From assembly GCA_964540905.1 (NCBI GenBank), contig CAZIOS010000002.1, forward strand, positions 1-64,000: a stretch of 64,000 nt of DNA. The letters are read 5' to 3'. This DNA is from VAYN01 sp964540905. Lineage in GTDB: Bacteria > Actinomycetota > Thermoleophilia > Solirubrobacterales > 70-9. The translations under genes and the position numbers were made by a program. Below the pieces are notes generated by a model, which was not told where the DNA came from, made no database searches, and saw only the letters and a list, made by a program, of their open reading frames with translations. Of this stretch, positions 17,022 to 27,560 are shown piece by piece. Within the stretch, counting starts at the first letter, position 1. Every line of letters starts with the position of its first letter.

Positions 17022-17139
17022 GGAGGGTCGGGTGCCCGTCGTACGAGCGGCGTCCTGATTTTCGCAGCGGAGATCTTGGCGAGAGACGCGTGGTTAACGG
17101 CGAAAATCCCAGCGAAGGTAGACGGGCACCCGACCCTCC
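17022..17139. repeat. ~120-nt structured palindromic element, family A, copy 3
   Basis: Perfect 19-bp outer arms 17022-17040 / 17121-17139; inner stem GATTTTCGC (17057-17065) / GCGAAAATC (17100-17108). Shares GCGGCGTCCTGATTTTCGC, GCGAGAGACGCG and GGCGAAAATCCCAGC with the copy at 2526, while the outer-arm sequence differs. It lies tail-to-tail with the copy at 16807 and ends 22 nt before the stop codon of the truncated permease. Confidence 0.87.
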
Positions 17140-17161
17140 CCAACGACCCGTGGAGCCTGAG

Positions 17162-17449
17162 CTAGACCCGTCCCGAAGCCGAGCGCTGCTGGCGGGCGAC
17201 GGCGTCGACGATCACCGCCAGCGGCAGGACGCCGCCGGTGACCATGAACTTGACCGCGGAGGAGAGCGCCAGCAGGTCCATCCCGTTGGAGATCGAGCCG
17301 ATCACCAGGGCGCCCATCAGCGCCGTCCAGACCGAGCCGCGGCCGCCGAAGAGGCTGGTCCCGGCGATCACCGGGCCGGCGATCGCCAGCAGCAGCAGTT
17401 CGTTGCCGCCGGAGTTCTGGTTGACGGCGAGCAGCCGCGAGGCGGCCAT
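17162..17449 (-). pseudogene. Truncated sugar ABC-transporter permease (XylH/RbsC type C-terminal fragment)
   Basis: The 95-residue frame reads RLLAVNQNSGGNELLLLAIA, GPVIAGTSLFGGRGSVWTAL, MGALVIGSISNGMDLLAL, VKFMVTGGVLPLAVIVDAV. This is the conserved last quarter of BPD_transp_2 permeases (ABC-type pentose importers), with the loop GGTSLFGGRGS-like signature. Intact members are about 300-420 aa, so 70-75% of the N-terminal part is missing. The upstream end stops at the uvrA-side hairpin at 17456, and no ATP-binding or substrate-binding partner is nearby. Most likely a deletion remnant. Confidence 0.75.
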
Positions 17450-17455
17450 TCGGGA

Positions 17456-17499
17456 GAGAAGGCCGGGCAGGGGTTAAGCGGAACCCCTGCCCGGCCTTC

Positions 17500-17501
<2 letters not shown>
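17456..17501. terminator. Perfect 20-bp hairpin at the uvrA 3' end
   Basis: Arms 17456-17475 and 17482-17501, loop AAGCGG. One arm includes the uvrA stop codon (17500-17502). Strong GC-rich stem without a clear T-tract. Its position directly after uvrA and at the broken end of the permease fragment suggests a terminator for uvrA; it could equally be another member of the palindromic repeats in this genome. Confidence 0.6.
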
Positions 17502-20376
<2,875 letters not shown>

Positions 20377-20452
20377 TGCAACCGATTCTACGCAGGCGAA
20401 CAGATGTTCCCTTCCGATGCAACTGCGATGCGCGGGGGGAGAGCCTCGCACC

Positions 20453-20493
20453 CGAACGCACTTTGTCCCGGTATGCGGGAAGAAATGCGTTCG
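20453..20493. promoter_or_regulatory. Inverted repeat with the AbiEi/DUF559 start codon at its apex (candidate operator)
   Basis: CGAACGCA...TCCCG (20453-20470) is an imperfect complement of CGGG...TGCGTTCG (20476-20493), with the tip CCCGGTATGCGGG placing ATG 20473-20475 in the loop. The repeat lies in the short divergent region between uvrA and this gene, so it could regulate either. The second paralog (34068-34937) has the same arrangement, with GGTATGC at the tip. AbiEi-type wHTH proteins are known to autoregulate via inverted repeats, which makes an operator role plausible (inference). Confidence 0.6.
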
Positions 20494-21387
20494 CATCAGA
20501 GGCTGGCACGCCTGGCAGACCGTCAGCACGGCATCGTCTCGGCTCGGCAGCTGAACGTTTTGGGCTATTCCAGAAGCGCAATCGGTCGAGCCACGAGGGC
20601 GGGTCGCCTGCACCGGATCCACCGCGGTGTCTACGCGGTCGGTCACAGCGAGCTGTCCCAGCACGGGCGTTGCCTCGCCGCGGTGGCGGCCTGCGGTCCC
20701 AACGCGCTCCTCAGTCACGCCGCGGCCGCATGGCTGTGGGGCCTCGCCTCCAGTTGCCCGACGCTCGTGGACGTGACCGTCTCCAGCCGCGGCCACCGGC
20801 GCTCTGGGATTCGCCTGCATCACGCCCCGGGACTGGCGGCGGCCGACAGGGCGAAATACGAGGGGGTTCCGGTCACGGCCGTTCACCGCCTCCTGCTCGA
20901 CCTGGCCGCGACCGGCTCGGCATCGCAGCTCGACCACGCGATCGAGCGGGCCGAGCGACGCGGCCTGCTCGACCTCGGGGAGATCGACGCGATGCTTCGT
21001 CGCCGGGGTGGCTACGGAATCGCACCTCTGGAAAAGGCGCTCGACCTCTACCGCGATCCGGCATTCAGCCGCGCCAAATCGGAGCTGCTCTTCCTCGACC
21101 TGGTCAGGGAAGCGGGGCTGCCCCGACCCGCTCTGAACACCTACGTCGCCGGACATGAGATCGACGCCTACTGGGAAGCGGAGCGGTTCGCGGTGGAAGT
21201 CGACGGCTGGGACACGCACCGGACCCGGGCCGCCTTCGAGAGCGATCCCCTGCGCCAGGAGGACCTGAAGCTCGCCGGCATCGACTCGATCCGGGTCACG
21301 GCGCGGCGGATCGAACGCGAACCCAAGCGGGTCGGCGAGCGGCTGACGCGCCTCCTCGCCCGGCGCCGGGCGGAGCTCAGCCGATAG
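20473..21387 (+). CDS. AbiEi-type winged-helix protein with C-terminal DUF559 (Vsr-like) nuclease domain, paralog 1
   Basis: 304 aa. Residues ~5-60 (LARLADRQHGIVSARQLNVL, GRLHRIHRGVYAVGH) are the AbiEi_4-type winged helix found in type IV antitoxins. The middle (LLSHAAAAWLWGL, DVTVSSRGHRR, VTAVHRLLLDLAAT) is the shared AbiEi-family core. Residues ~200-300 look like a PD-(D/E)XK/Vsr-type DUF559 domain: HEIDAYW, FAVEVDGWDTH, RQEDLKLAGIDSIRVTARRI. No adjacent AbiEii nucleotidyltransferase toxin exists, so it is not a canonical pair. Paralog at 34068. ATG 20473 (or 20485) chosen. Overlaps the thioredoxin-TPR gene by 11 nt tail to tail. Confidence 0.82.
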   Translation: MREEMRSHQRLARLADRQHGIVSARQLNVLGYSRSAIGRATRAGRLHRIHRGVYAVGHSELSQHGRCLAAVAACGPNALLSHAAAAWLWGLASSCPTLVDVTVSSRGHRRSGIRLHHAPGLAAADRAKYEGVPVTAVHRLLLDLAATGSASQLDHAIERAERRGLLDLGEIDAMLRRRGGYGIAPLEKALDLYRDPAFSRAKSELLFLDLVREAGLPRPALNTYVAGHEIDAYWEAERFAVEVDGWDTHRTRAAFESDPLRQEDLKLAGIDSIRVTARRIEREPKRVGERLTRLLARRRAELSR

Positions 21388-22153
21388 CCGCAGAGAGGCG
21401 GCGGCGGTACTCGCGGGCGCTGGGATCGGCGGGGTCGCCTTCGCTGAGGATGCCGACGATCGCCTGGCGCAGGAGGTCGCGGGCCGCGTCGCGGTCGAGG
21501 GCGACGGCGCCGTTCGCCGCCAGGGCGCGGTCGAGGTCCTCCAGCGTTCCCAGCAGACCGTCCAGCGCCGCCGCGCGCTGGCCGCGGTCGCGGGCGGCGA
21601 AGGCCTCCTCGCCAACCCCGGCCTGAGAGAGGCGGACGCGGGCGGCGATACCGGCGGCGGCGAAGTCCTCGGCGTGGGCCTCGACCGCCTCCAGCGCCTC
21701 GGCCTCCGCCCCGCGCTCGAGCCGGGCGCGGCCGAGGGCGACGGCGATGTCGGCCCGGCGCGGCTCAAGTTCAGCCGCCTCGCGCAGCGAGAGCTCGTCG
21801 CCCTTCGCCAGCAGCTGGTCGGCGCGCGAGGGCAGCAGCGCGTCGAAGAAGCGCTCGACCTCGGCCTTCGGCACGGCGCCGACGAACTCGTCGACGACCG
21901 CGCCGTCGCGGAAGGCCTTGACCGCGGGAATCCCCTGGACGCCGTGGCGGCCGGCCAGCGCTTGGTTGGAGTCGACGTCGACCTTGGCCAGCAGCACCCT
22001 GCCGCCGCGGCTCGCCTCGGCCGCCTCCAGGGCCGGGCTCAGCGCCTTGCAGGGCCCGCACCACTCGGCCCAGAAGTCGACCACCACCGGCGTCTGCTTC
22101 GAGAGCTCGACCACGTCGCGGTCGAAGGTCGCTTCGGTCACGTCGATCGCCAT
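21377..22153 (-). CDS. Thioredoxin-domain chaperone-like protein (CnoX/YbbN family)
   Basis: 258 aa. N-terminal thioredoxin domain: VVVDFWAEWCGPCKALSPAL with an intact WCGPC pair, DVDSNQALAGRHGVQGIPAVKAF with cis-Pro. After residue ~105 come helical TPR-like repeats (LSLREAAELEPRRADIAVALGRARLERG, FAARDRGQRAAALDGLLGTLED) and a final YRRRLSAA as in YbbN. YbbN/CnoX proteins protect substrates during hypochlorous or heat stress and hand them to DnaK or GroEL. Whether this one is an active reductase is not shown. 17 nt upstream of it lies the uvrB stop. Confidence 0.9.
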   Translation of the reverse strand: MAIDVTEATFDRDVVELSKQTPVVVDFWAEWCGPCKALSPALEAAEASRGGRVLLAKVDVDSNQALAGRHGVQGIPAVKAFRDGAVVDEFVGAVPKAEVERFFDALLPSRADQLLAKGDELSLREAAELEPRRADIAVALGRARLERGAEAEALEAVEAHAEDFAAAGIAARVRLSQAGVGEEAFAARDRGQRAAALDGLLGTLEDLDRALAANGAVALDRDAARDLLRQAIVGILSEGDPADPSAREYRRRLSAAIG

Positions 22154-22170
22154 ACCTCGCCCCCCAGCCC

Positions 22171-24168
22171 CTACGCCCCGGCGGTCATCCCGTCGAGGTC
22201 GCGGCGCAGCTCCTTCAGCTCGTCGCGGATCCGGCCCGCCTCCTCGAAGCGGAGGTCGTCGGCGGCGGCGAGCATCTCCTCCTCGAGGGCGACGATCGTC
22301 TTCTCCAGCTCCTCGGGGCTGGCGAAGTCCTCGCTGCGCTTGCGACGCCGTTTGCGCGGCGCCCGGTCCTCCATCGCCAGGAACTCGGCCATCTCCGAGA
22401 TCCCCTTGCGGACCGTCGCCGGGGTGATCCCGTGCTCCTCGTTGTAGGCGAGCTGGATCGCCCGGCGGCGGTCGGTCTCGCGCATCGCCGCCCGCATCGC
22501 GTCGGTCTCCCTGTCGGCGTACATGAGGACGCGGCCGTTGACGTTGCGCGCCGCCCGCCCGATCGTCTGCACGAGGCTGGTCTCGCCGCGCAGGAAGCCC
22601 TCCTTGTCGGCGTCGAGGATCGCCACCAGCGAGACCTCGGGCAGGTCGAGCCCCTCGCGCAGCAGGTTGACGCCGACCAGCACGTCGTACTCGCCCAGCC
22701 GCAGGTCGCGGACGATCTGGATCCGCTCCAGGGTGTCGACCTCGGAGTGCAGGTAGCGAACCTTGAGCCCGTACTCGAGCAGGTAGGCGGTCAGGTCCTC
22801 GGCCATCTTCTTGGTCAGGGTCGTGACCAGGGTGCGGTCGCCGGACTCGGCGACGGCCCGAACTTCGTTCATCAGGTCGTCGATCTGGTTCCTCGTCTCG
22901 CGCACCTCGATGAAGGGATCGATGATCCCGGTCGGGCGGACGATCTGCTCGACCGTGCGCGTCGACTCCGCTTTCTCGAACGGCCCCGGCGTCGCCGAGA
23001 CCATGATCAGCTGCTTCACCCGCTCGAGGAACTCGTCGAACTTGAGTGGTCGGTTGTCGATCGCCGAGGGCAGGCGGAAGCCGTAGTCGATCAGGGTCTG
23101 CTTGCGCGAGCGGTCCCCCTCGTACATGCCGCCGATCTGCGGGATCGTCTGGTGCGACTCGTCGACGAAGACGACGAAGTCGTCGGGGAAGTAGTCGATC
23201 AGCGTGTGCGGCGGACTGCCGGCGGGGCGGCCGTCGAGGATCCGCGAGTAGTTCTCGATCCCCGAGGTGAAGCCGAGCTCCTTGATCATCTCGATGTCGT
23301 AGGCGGTGCGCTGGCGCAGCCGGTGCGCCTCCAGCTGCTTGCCCTCGGCCTCGAGCTCGGCCGTGCGCGATTCGAGTTCGGCGCGGATTTCCTCGACCGC
23401 GCGCTCGACCGTCTCGTCTTTGGTCACGTAGTGGGAGGCGGGCCAGACCGAGACGTGGTCGATCGTGTCCAGCACCTCGCCGGTGAGCGGGTCGAAGTGC
23501 TGAATCCCCTCGATCTCGTCCCCGAAGAGGGAGATCCGGTAGGCCGACTCGGCATAGGAGGGCATGATCTCCAGCACCTCGCCGCGGACCCGGAAGCTGC
23601 CGCGCCCCAGCACCTGGTCGTTGCGCTGGTACTGGATTTTCACCAGCTTGCGCAGGACCTCGTCGCGGTCGATCTCGGCCCCGACCTTGAACAGCTGCAT
23701 TTTCTCGTTGTAGACCTGGGGCGAGCCGATCCCGTAGATGCAGGAGACCGAGGCGACGATGATCACGTCGCGGCGGGCGAACAGCGCCGCCGTCGCCGCG
23801 TGGCGGAGGCGGTCGATCTCGTCGTTGATCGAGGAGTCCTTCTCGATGTAGAGGTCCTGGGCGGGGACGTAAGCCTCGGGCTGGTAGTAGTCGTAGTAGG
23901 AGACGAAGTACTCGACCGCGTTGTCGGGGAAGAACTCGCGGAACTCGTTGCAGAGCTGCGCCGCCAGGGTCTTGTTGTGGGCGATCACCAGCGAGGGCCG
24001 CTGGACCGCGGCGATCGTCGCCGCCATCGTGAACGTCTTGCCGGTCCCGGTCGCCCCCAGCAGGGTCTGGAACCGCTCCCCCTGCCCCAGCCCCTCGGCC
24101 AGCCCGGCGATCGCCTTCGGCTGGTCGGCGGTCGGCGTGTAGGCGGGGTTGAGCCTGAACTCGGGCAT
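22171..24168 (-). CDS. uvrB: Excinuclease ABC subunit B
   Basis: 665 aa, normal UvrB length. FRLNPAYTPTADQPKAIAGL, Walker A GATGTGKTFTMA, the beta-hairpin region YYDYYQPEAYVPAQDLYIEKDSSINDEIDRLRHAAT, DESHQTIPQI (DEAD-like box), LREGLDLPEVSLVAILDADKEGFLR, QTIGRAARN (helicase VI), and a C-terminal UVR motif (LEEEMLAAADDLRFEEAGRIRDEL). Loads UvrC at lesions found by UvrA. uvrA is 1.8 kb away on the same strand, but the AbiEi and thioredoxin-TPR genes separate them. Confidence 0.97.
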   Translation of the reverse strand: MPEFRLNPAYTPTADQPKAIAGLAEGLGQGERFQTLLGATGTGKTFTMAATIAAVQRPSLVIAHNKTLAAQLCNEFREFFPDNAVEYFVSYYDYYQPEAYVPAQDLYIEKDSSINDEIDRLRHAATAALFARRDVIIVASVSCIYGIGSPQVYNEKMQLFKVGAEIDRDEVLRKLVKIQYQRNDQVLGRGSFRVRGEVLEIMPSYAESAYRISLFGDEIEGIQHFDPLTGEVLDTIDHVSVWPASHYVTKDETVERAVEEIRAELESRTAELEAEGKQLEAHRLRQRTAYDIEMIKELGFTSGIENYSRILDGRPAGSPPHTLIDYFPDDFVVFVDESHQTIPQIGGMYEGDRSRKQTLIDYGFRLPSAIDNRPLKFDEFLERVKQLIMVSATPGPFEKAESTRTVEQIVRPTGIIDPFIEVRETRNQIDDLMNEVRAVAESGDRTLVTTLTKKMAEDLTAYLLEYGLKVRYLHSEVDTLERIQIVRDLRLGEYDVLVGVNLLREGLDLPEVSLVAILDADKEGFLRGETSLVQTIGRAARNVNGRVLMYADRETDAMRAAMRETDRRRAIQLAYNEEHGITPATVRKGISEMAEFLAMEDRAPRKRRRKRSEDFASPEELEKTIVALEEEMLAAADDLRFEEAGRIRDELKELRRDLDGMTAGA

Positions 24169-24198
24169 GCCCTTACGTTAGCCGTCGCCGAAGTCGCG

Positions 24199-24235
24199 CC
24201 CGGCCGGGCTGGCCGTCCCGCTCCGCGCGGCCGGG
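24199..24235. terminator. Hairpin downstream of the secreted repeat protein
   Basis: CCCGGCCG (24199-24206) pairs with CGGCCGGG (24228-24235), loop 21 nt. It lies in the 89-nt gap between the stop of the secreted repeat protein (24258) and the uvrB start (24168). Rho-independent type termination is possible, but there is no T-run. Confidence 0.4.
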
Positions 24236-24257
24236 AACACCGACGCGCAGGCCGCTC

Positions 24258-25154
24258 CTAGGAAAGGGCGCGGACCAGCAGCTGGCGGCTGCTGACCTGG
24301 TTGACGCCGGAGTTCAATCCGGTCCGGCCGAAGACGAGCTTGAAGGTGTGCACGCCAGGCGTCGTGAAGACCGGCGTCCACTGCGCCAGCGCGGCGGTGG
24401 CGGTGCCAGTGGTGCTGTTCGGCAGGCTGTAGCGCGTTTCAGGGGTCACGGACGCGCTCGACATCACGGTCACCGCGCTGCCGCTGTCCTCGAGCACGCA
24501 GGCGCTGAGACTGTTGCCGCCAACCGTCTGGAACTGGACGGTGGCGAGGAATTCGACGAAGCCGCTGGCCGGGACGGTGACGGTCACCGAGGGTCCGGAC
24601 ACGGCGCTGGCCACGCTGCATGATTCCTGGTTGAAAAGAGTCTGCGCGCCCGCTGACCCGGAGCCGGAGCCCCGCAGGCTGGGGGCCGCGTAGGTGCCGG
24701 CCAACTGTCCGCCGGGAACCGTTTCGGAGCCCTTCACATAGGTGGAGGCGGCGGAGCCGCCCAGCTGTTCGGAGTTGGTCGCCTGGGCGGCGGCGTCGGC
24801 ACTGGTCGCGTGCGTAGCGCTGTCGGCGCTGGTCGCGTGGGTGGCGCTGTCGGCAGCGGTCGCGTGGGCGGCACTGGTCGCGCTCGGCACCGTCCCCAGC
24901 GTCCCCGCGTTGACGTCGGCGCCGGTCAGCGAGCCGTCGATGACGTTGGAGCCGTCGACCGAGTTGGGGGCGAGCTTGGGATGGGTGACCGCTCCCGCCC
25001 TGATCGATTTGGTCACGACCGAATTCTTCGGCGCCGTCTTGTTGGTGGCGGCGTAAGCGGTGCCGGTCAGGGCGATGAAGACTGCGATCAAGCCCATGTG
25101 ATGCTGACGCACGTAGGCGCCGACTCGCGATAGCAGCCGCTTCCCGCCCCTCAT
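24258..25154 (-). CDS. Secreted/anchored repeat protein of unknown function
   Basis: 298 aa. Basic N-terminus (RGGKRLLSRVGAYVRQHH), then one hydrophobic segment MGLIAVFIALTGTAYAA (signal anchor or signal peptide). Next comes a region typical of many high-GC actinobacterial surface proteins (NKTAPKNSVVTKSIRAGAVTHPKLAPNSVDGSNVIDGSLTG, cut here by TGADVNAG). Then 9-residue Ala/Thr/Ser repeats (SATHATSAD twice, then AAAQATNSE), encoded by 27-nt imperfect tandem repeats around 24780-24890. The C-terminal ~120 residues form a beta-rich domain (VTVTVPASGFVEFLATVQF, HTFKLVFGRTG) with two cysteines. ATG 25154 is chosen because it begins the positively charged leader. No function can be assigned. Confidence 0.8.
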   Translation of the reverse strand: MRGGKRLLSRVGAYVRQHHMGLIAVFIALTGTAYAATNKTAPKNSVVTKSIRAGAVTHPKLAPNSVDGSNVIDGSLTGADVNAGTLGTVPSATSAAHATAADSATHATSADSATHATSADAAAQATNSEQLGGSAASTYVKGSETVPGGQLAGTYAAPSLRGSGSGSAGAQTLFNQESCSVASAVSGPSVTVTVPASGFVEFLATVQFQTVGGNSLSACVLEDSGSAVTVMSSASVTPETRYSLPNSTTGTATAALAQWTPVFTTPGVHTFKLVFGRTGLNSGVNQVSSRQLLVRALS

Positions 25155-25240
25155 CGGTGAGACTCTAAGCGCCGGGCCGTCGCGGCGCAATGGGAACTGG
25201 GCAGCCGCCGCACGACGGAAGCTGCGAGGATCGGCCCCAG

Positions 25241-25609
25241 ATGACCTGGTCCCGACGAGTCCTAGCCGCCTTCTTCACCTTCACCGGGGCGATGCACTTC
25301 CGGGCGCCGCGCGCCTACGAGGCGATGATGCCGCCCTACATCCCCCGCCACAAGGAGGCGGTCGCGGTCAGCGGCGTCGCCGAGATCGTCGGCGGGGTCG
25401 CGGTGCTGCACCCGGCGACGCGGCGCTTCGGGCGCTGGTGGCTGCTGGCGCTGCTGCTCGCGGTCTTCCCCGCCAATCTCCATATGGCGATGAACCCGGA
25501 GCAGGTCGGCGGGTTCCTCACGAAAAAGTTCCCGCGCTGGGCACTCTGGGCGCGGCTGCCGCTGCAGCCGCTGGCGATGCTCTGGGTCTGGCGCGCGACC
25601 CGCGACTGA
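25241..25609 (+). CDS. DoxX-family membrane protein
   Basis: 122 aa with four predicted membrane segments: VLAAFFTFTGAMHFRAPRAYEAMMPPYIP, AVSGVAEIVGGVAVLHP, WWLLALLLAVFPANLHMAM and LPLQPLAMLWVWRA. The GAMHF...MMPPYIP and EIVGG signatures match the DoxX-like small quinone-associated/uncharacterised family. Function unsettled. ATG 25241 is used; an in-frame earlier start at 25190 is less likely because it would reach back toward the divergent gene. Divergent from the secreted repeat gene, 86 nt apart. Confidence 0.82.
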   Translation: MTWSRRVLAAFFTFTGAMHFRAPRAYEAMMPPYIPRHKEAVAVSGVAEIVGGVAVLHPATRRFGRWWLLALLLAVFPANLHMAMNPEQVGGFLTKKFPRWALWARLPLQPLAMLWVWRATRD

Positions 25610-25665
25610 GCGGCGCGCTCGACTGGCCGATCCGGAACCGCGGGCCCAGCGGCTGGAAGCGGCCG

Positions 25666-26190
25666 CTACGGCAGCAGTTCTTCGAGCAGGCTGCCGGCGG
25701 GGCCGAGGAAGGTTTCCAGGTCGCCCAGCGCCGAGCGGGCGTCCTTGACCAGTTCGATCGCCTGGTCGAGCGGGATCCGTTCGACCGTGTCCCGCAGCGG
25801 GCCGGCGATCAGCGGGCTCAGGGCGCCGGCCCTTTCGGCGTCGTCGACGGCGCGGACGAGGCCGGCCCGGATCGCCTTCGCCAGCTCGGCTTCGCCGATC
25901 CCGTAGCGCTCGGCGAAGGCTTCGCGCGAGGCGGTCGTCGCCAGCGCCCGGGCCAGGGTCTCGCGGCTGACGCCGAGCTGGCAGGCGGCGCCGTCGAGGG
26001 CGGAGAGCGAGAACTGCTCGGCGATTTCCTGCAGCCCCTGGGGGTTGCGCCAGGGCCGGTGCTTGCAGGGGTTCTGGGTCTGCTCCGGCGTGTAGGAGGA
26101 GCCGCCCGCCGCCAGGTAGACGCCGACCAGAGCCAGTGCCGCGACGATCGCGCCGACGACGACGACCCGCCCCCGCGCGACCGCGCTCAC
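25666..26190 (-). CDS. Membrane-anchored helical protein of unknown function
   Basis: 174 aa. Short cytoplasmic N-terminus, one membrane helix (VVVVGAIVAALALVGVYLAAGG), then an extracytoplasmic helical domain: PCKHRPWRNPQGLQEIAEQFSLSALDGAACQLGVSRETLARALAT, ERYGIGEAELAKAIRAGLVRAVDDAERAG, and repeats of VKDARSALGDLETFLGP. Two cysteines (NPCKHR, GAACQLG) could pair. GTG 26190 overlaps the MFS stop (GTGA), so the two are translationally coupled and may act together. I do not recognise the family. Confidence 0.8.
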   Translation of the reverse strand: MSAVARGRVVVVGAIVAALALVGVYLAAGGSSYTPEQTQNPCKHRPWRNPQGLQEIAEQFSLSALDGAACQLGVSRETLARALATTASREAFAERYGIGEAELAKAIRAGLVRAVDDAERAGALSPLIAGPLRDTVERIPLDQAIELVKDARSALGDLETFLGPAGSLLEELLP

Positions 26191-27560
26191 AGCTCCACCC
26201 CGCGCCGGCGCGAGAGCCCGATCGGGATCAGCGCCAGCAGGCCGAGCAGCGCCGCCAGCTCGAACGAGGGGCTGAAGGCATGGGTGGCGCCGCGGTCGAG
26301 CTGGTCCTGGAGTTCGCCCCGCAGCTGCTCGACCTGGGCGCGGGCGTGGGGGTCCGAGGGCAGCGGTTCGAACGCCGGGCCCAGGGTCGGCACCTTGCCC
26401 TTCTCGCCTTCCAGCCGCTCGGCGATTTTCTGCGCCAGGTCGATCTTGATCAGCGGTTCGACCCTGGAGTCGAGGATCACCGCGGTGCCGGCTTCGATCG
26501 CGTCTTCGCGCTGCTGGGCGATGTCGTGGGTGAAGATCGGGGTCAGCGCCAGCAGCCCGATGACGACGCCGGCGTGGCGGGCGGAGATCGTCCAGCCGCC
26601 GTGGATCGCCTGCGGGGCGCGGCCGCCGAGCGCGGTCTCGGTCAGCGCCGAGAGCACCAGCGAGAGCCCGACCCCGATCAGCAGCTGCGGCGGCAGGGTC
26701 AGCGCCACCTCGGCCCGCGGCAGCAGCGCCAGGCCGCCGAGGCCGCCGGAGACGAGGATCGCGCCGGCGGCGGCGCGGGCGCGGGCGCTGGGGACGTGCG
26801 GCCCGAGGCGGCTGCCGAGCAGGGCCGCCAGCGGCATCGCGGTGACGACGATCGCGGCCCCGATCGGCGACAGCCGCCAGCCTTCGATCAGCAGCAGCAC
26901 CAGTAGGAACAGCGCCGCCGCGATCGCCGCCGAGACCATCGCCAGGGCGAGGTTGGCGGCCAGGTGGGGGCGGCCGGTGCGGCGCAGCTCCGGCTCGACG
27001 ATCCCGGTCGCCGCCTCGTGCTTGGCGACGGCGAGGATCGGCACCGCGGCGGCGAGCGCGACCGGCACCTGGAGCAGGAAGATCGACTGCCAGGAGACGA
27101 GCTCGGTGAGGATGCCGCCGACCGCCGGCCCCAGTGCCGCCCCGGTCGCACCGGCGCTGGCCCAGACCGCGGTGGCGCGGCGCTCGGAGCCGACCGTCGC
27201 CGGCAGCAGCTCCAGCGCCGCGGTGACCGCGGCGGCGCCGCCCAGCGCCTGCACACAGCGGGCCAGGATCAGGGTCGTGAGGTTGTCGGCGAGGCCGCAG
27301 GCGAGGCCGGCACCGGCGAAGATCGCGAGGCCGACGGCGGCGGCGCGGCCGGGACCGACCCGCCGCGCCAGCAGCGCCGCCGGCACCGCCGCCAGCGCCA
27401 TCACCAGGTTGAACGAGACGAGCACCCAGGTGACCCCGGCGACGCTGGTGTCGAGGTCGCGGTAGATCTCCGGCAGCGCCAGGACGACGACCGAGGAGTC
27501 GGCCAGGACCAGGCCGACGGCGAGCGCCAGGGCGGAGACGCGAGGGCGCGGCGCCGGCAT
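26187..27560 (-). CDS. MFS transporter with a large extracytoplasmic loop before the last helix
   Basis: 457 aa, about 14 membrane segments. DHA2-like features: LADSSVVVLALPEIYRDL (motif D1-like), FNLVMALAAVPAALLARRVGPGRA (motif A region), ILARCVQALGGAAAVTAAL, GPAVGGILTELVSWQSIF (motif C). Drug/metabolite efflux is the usual role. Unusual: between the last two helices lies a charged stretch of about 85 residues (THDIAQQREDAIEAG to QLDRGATHAFSPS). ATG 27560 overlaps the lytic transglycosylase stop. Coupled downstream to the membrane-anchored helical protein. Confidence 0.85.
   Translation of the reverse strand: MPAPRPRVSALALAVGLVLADSSVVVLALPEIYRDLDTSVAGVTWVLVSFNLVMALAAVPAALLARRVGPGRAAAVGLAIFAGAGLACGLADNLTTLILARCVQALGGAAAVTAALELLPATVGSERRATAVWASAGATGAALGPAVGGILTELVSWQSIFLLQVPVALAAAVPILAVAKHEAATGIVEPELRRTGRPHLAANLALAMVSAAIAAALFLLVLLLIEGWRLSPIGAAIVVTAMPLAALLGSRLGPHVPSARARAAAGAILVSGGLGGLALLPRAEVALTLPPQLLIGVGLSLVLSALTETALGGRAPQAIHGGWTISARHAGVVIGLLALTPIFTHDIAQQREDAIEAGTAVILDSRVEPLIKIDLAQKIAERLEGEKGKVPTLGPAFEPLPSDPHARAQVEQLRGELQDQLDRGATHAFSPSFELAALLGLLALIPIGLSRRRGVEL

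Noticed and set aside
16807..17139. Integron attC sites
   Set aside because: The elements have a suitable size and a GTTAACG near one end, but the paired R'/R'' boxes at the outer ends are absent and no cassette array or integrase is seen.
17022..17139. Retron or group II intron remnant
   Set aside because: No reverse transcriptase, domain V-like motif or msr/msd layout in the vicinity.
20473..22153. Canonical type IV toxin-antitoxin AbiEi/AbiEii
   Set aside because: The neighbours are a thioredoxin-TPR gene and uvrA; no nucleotidyltransferase toxin lies beside either AbiEi-like gene.
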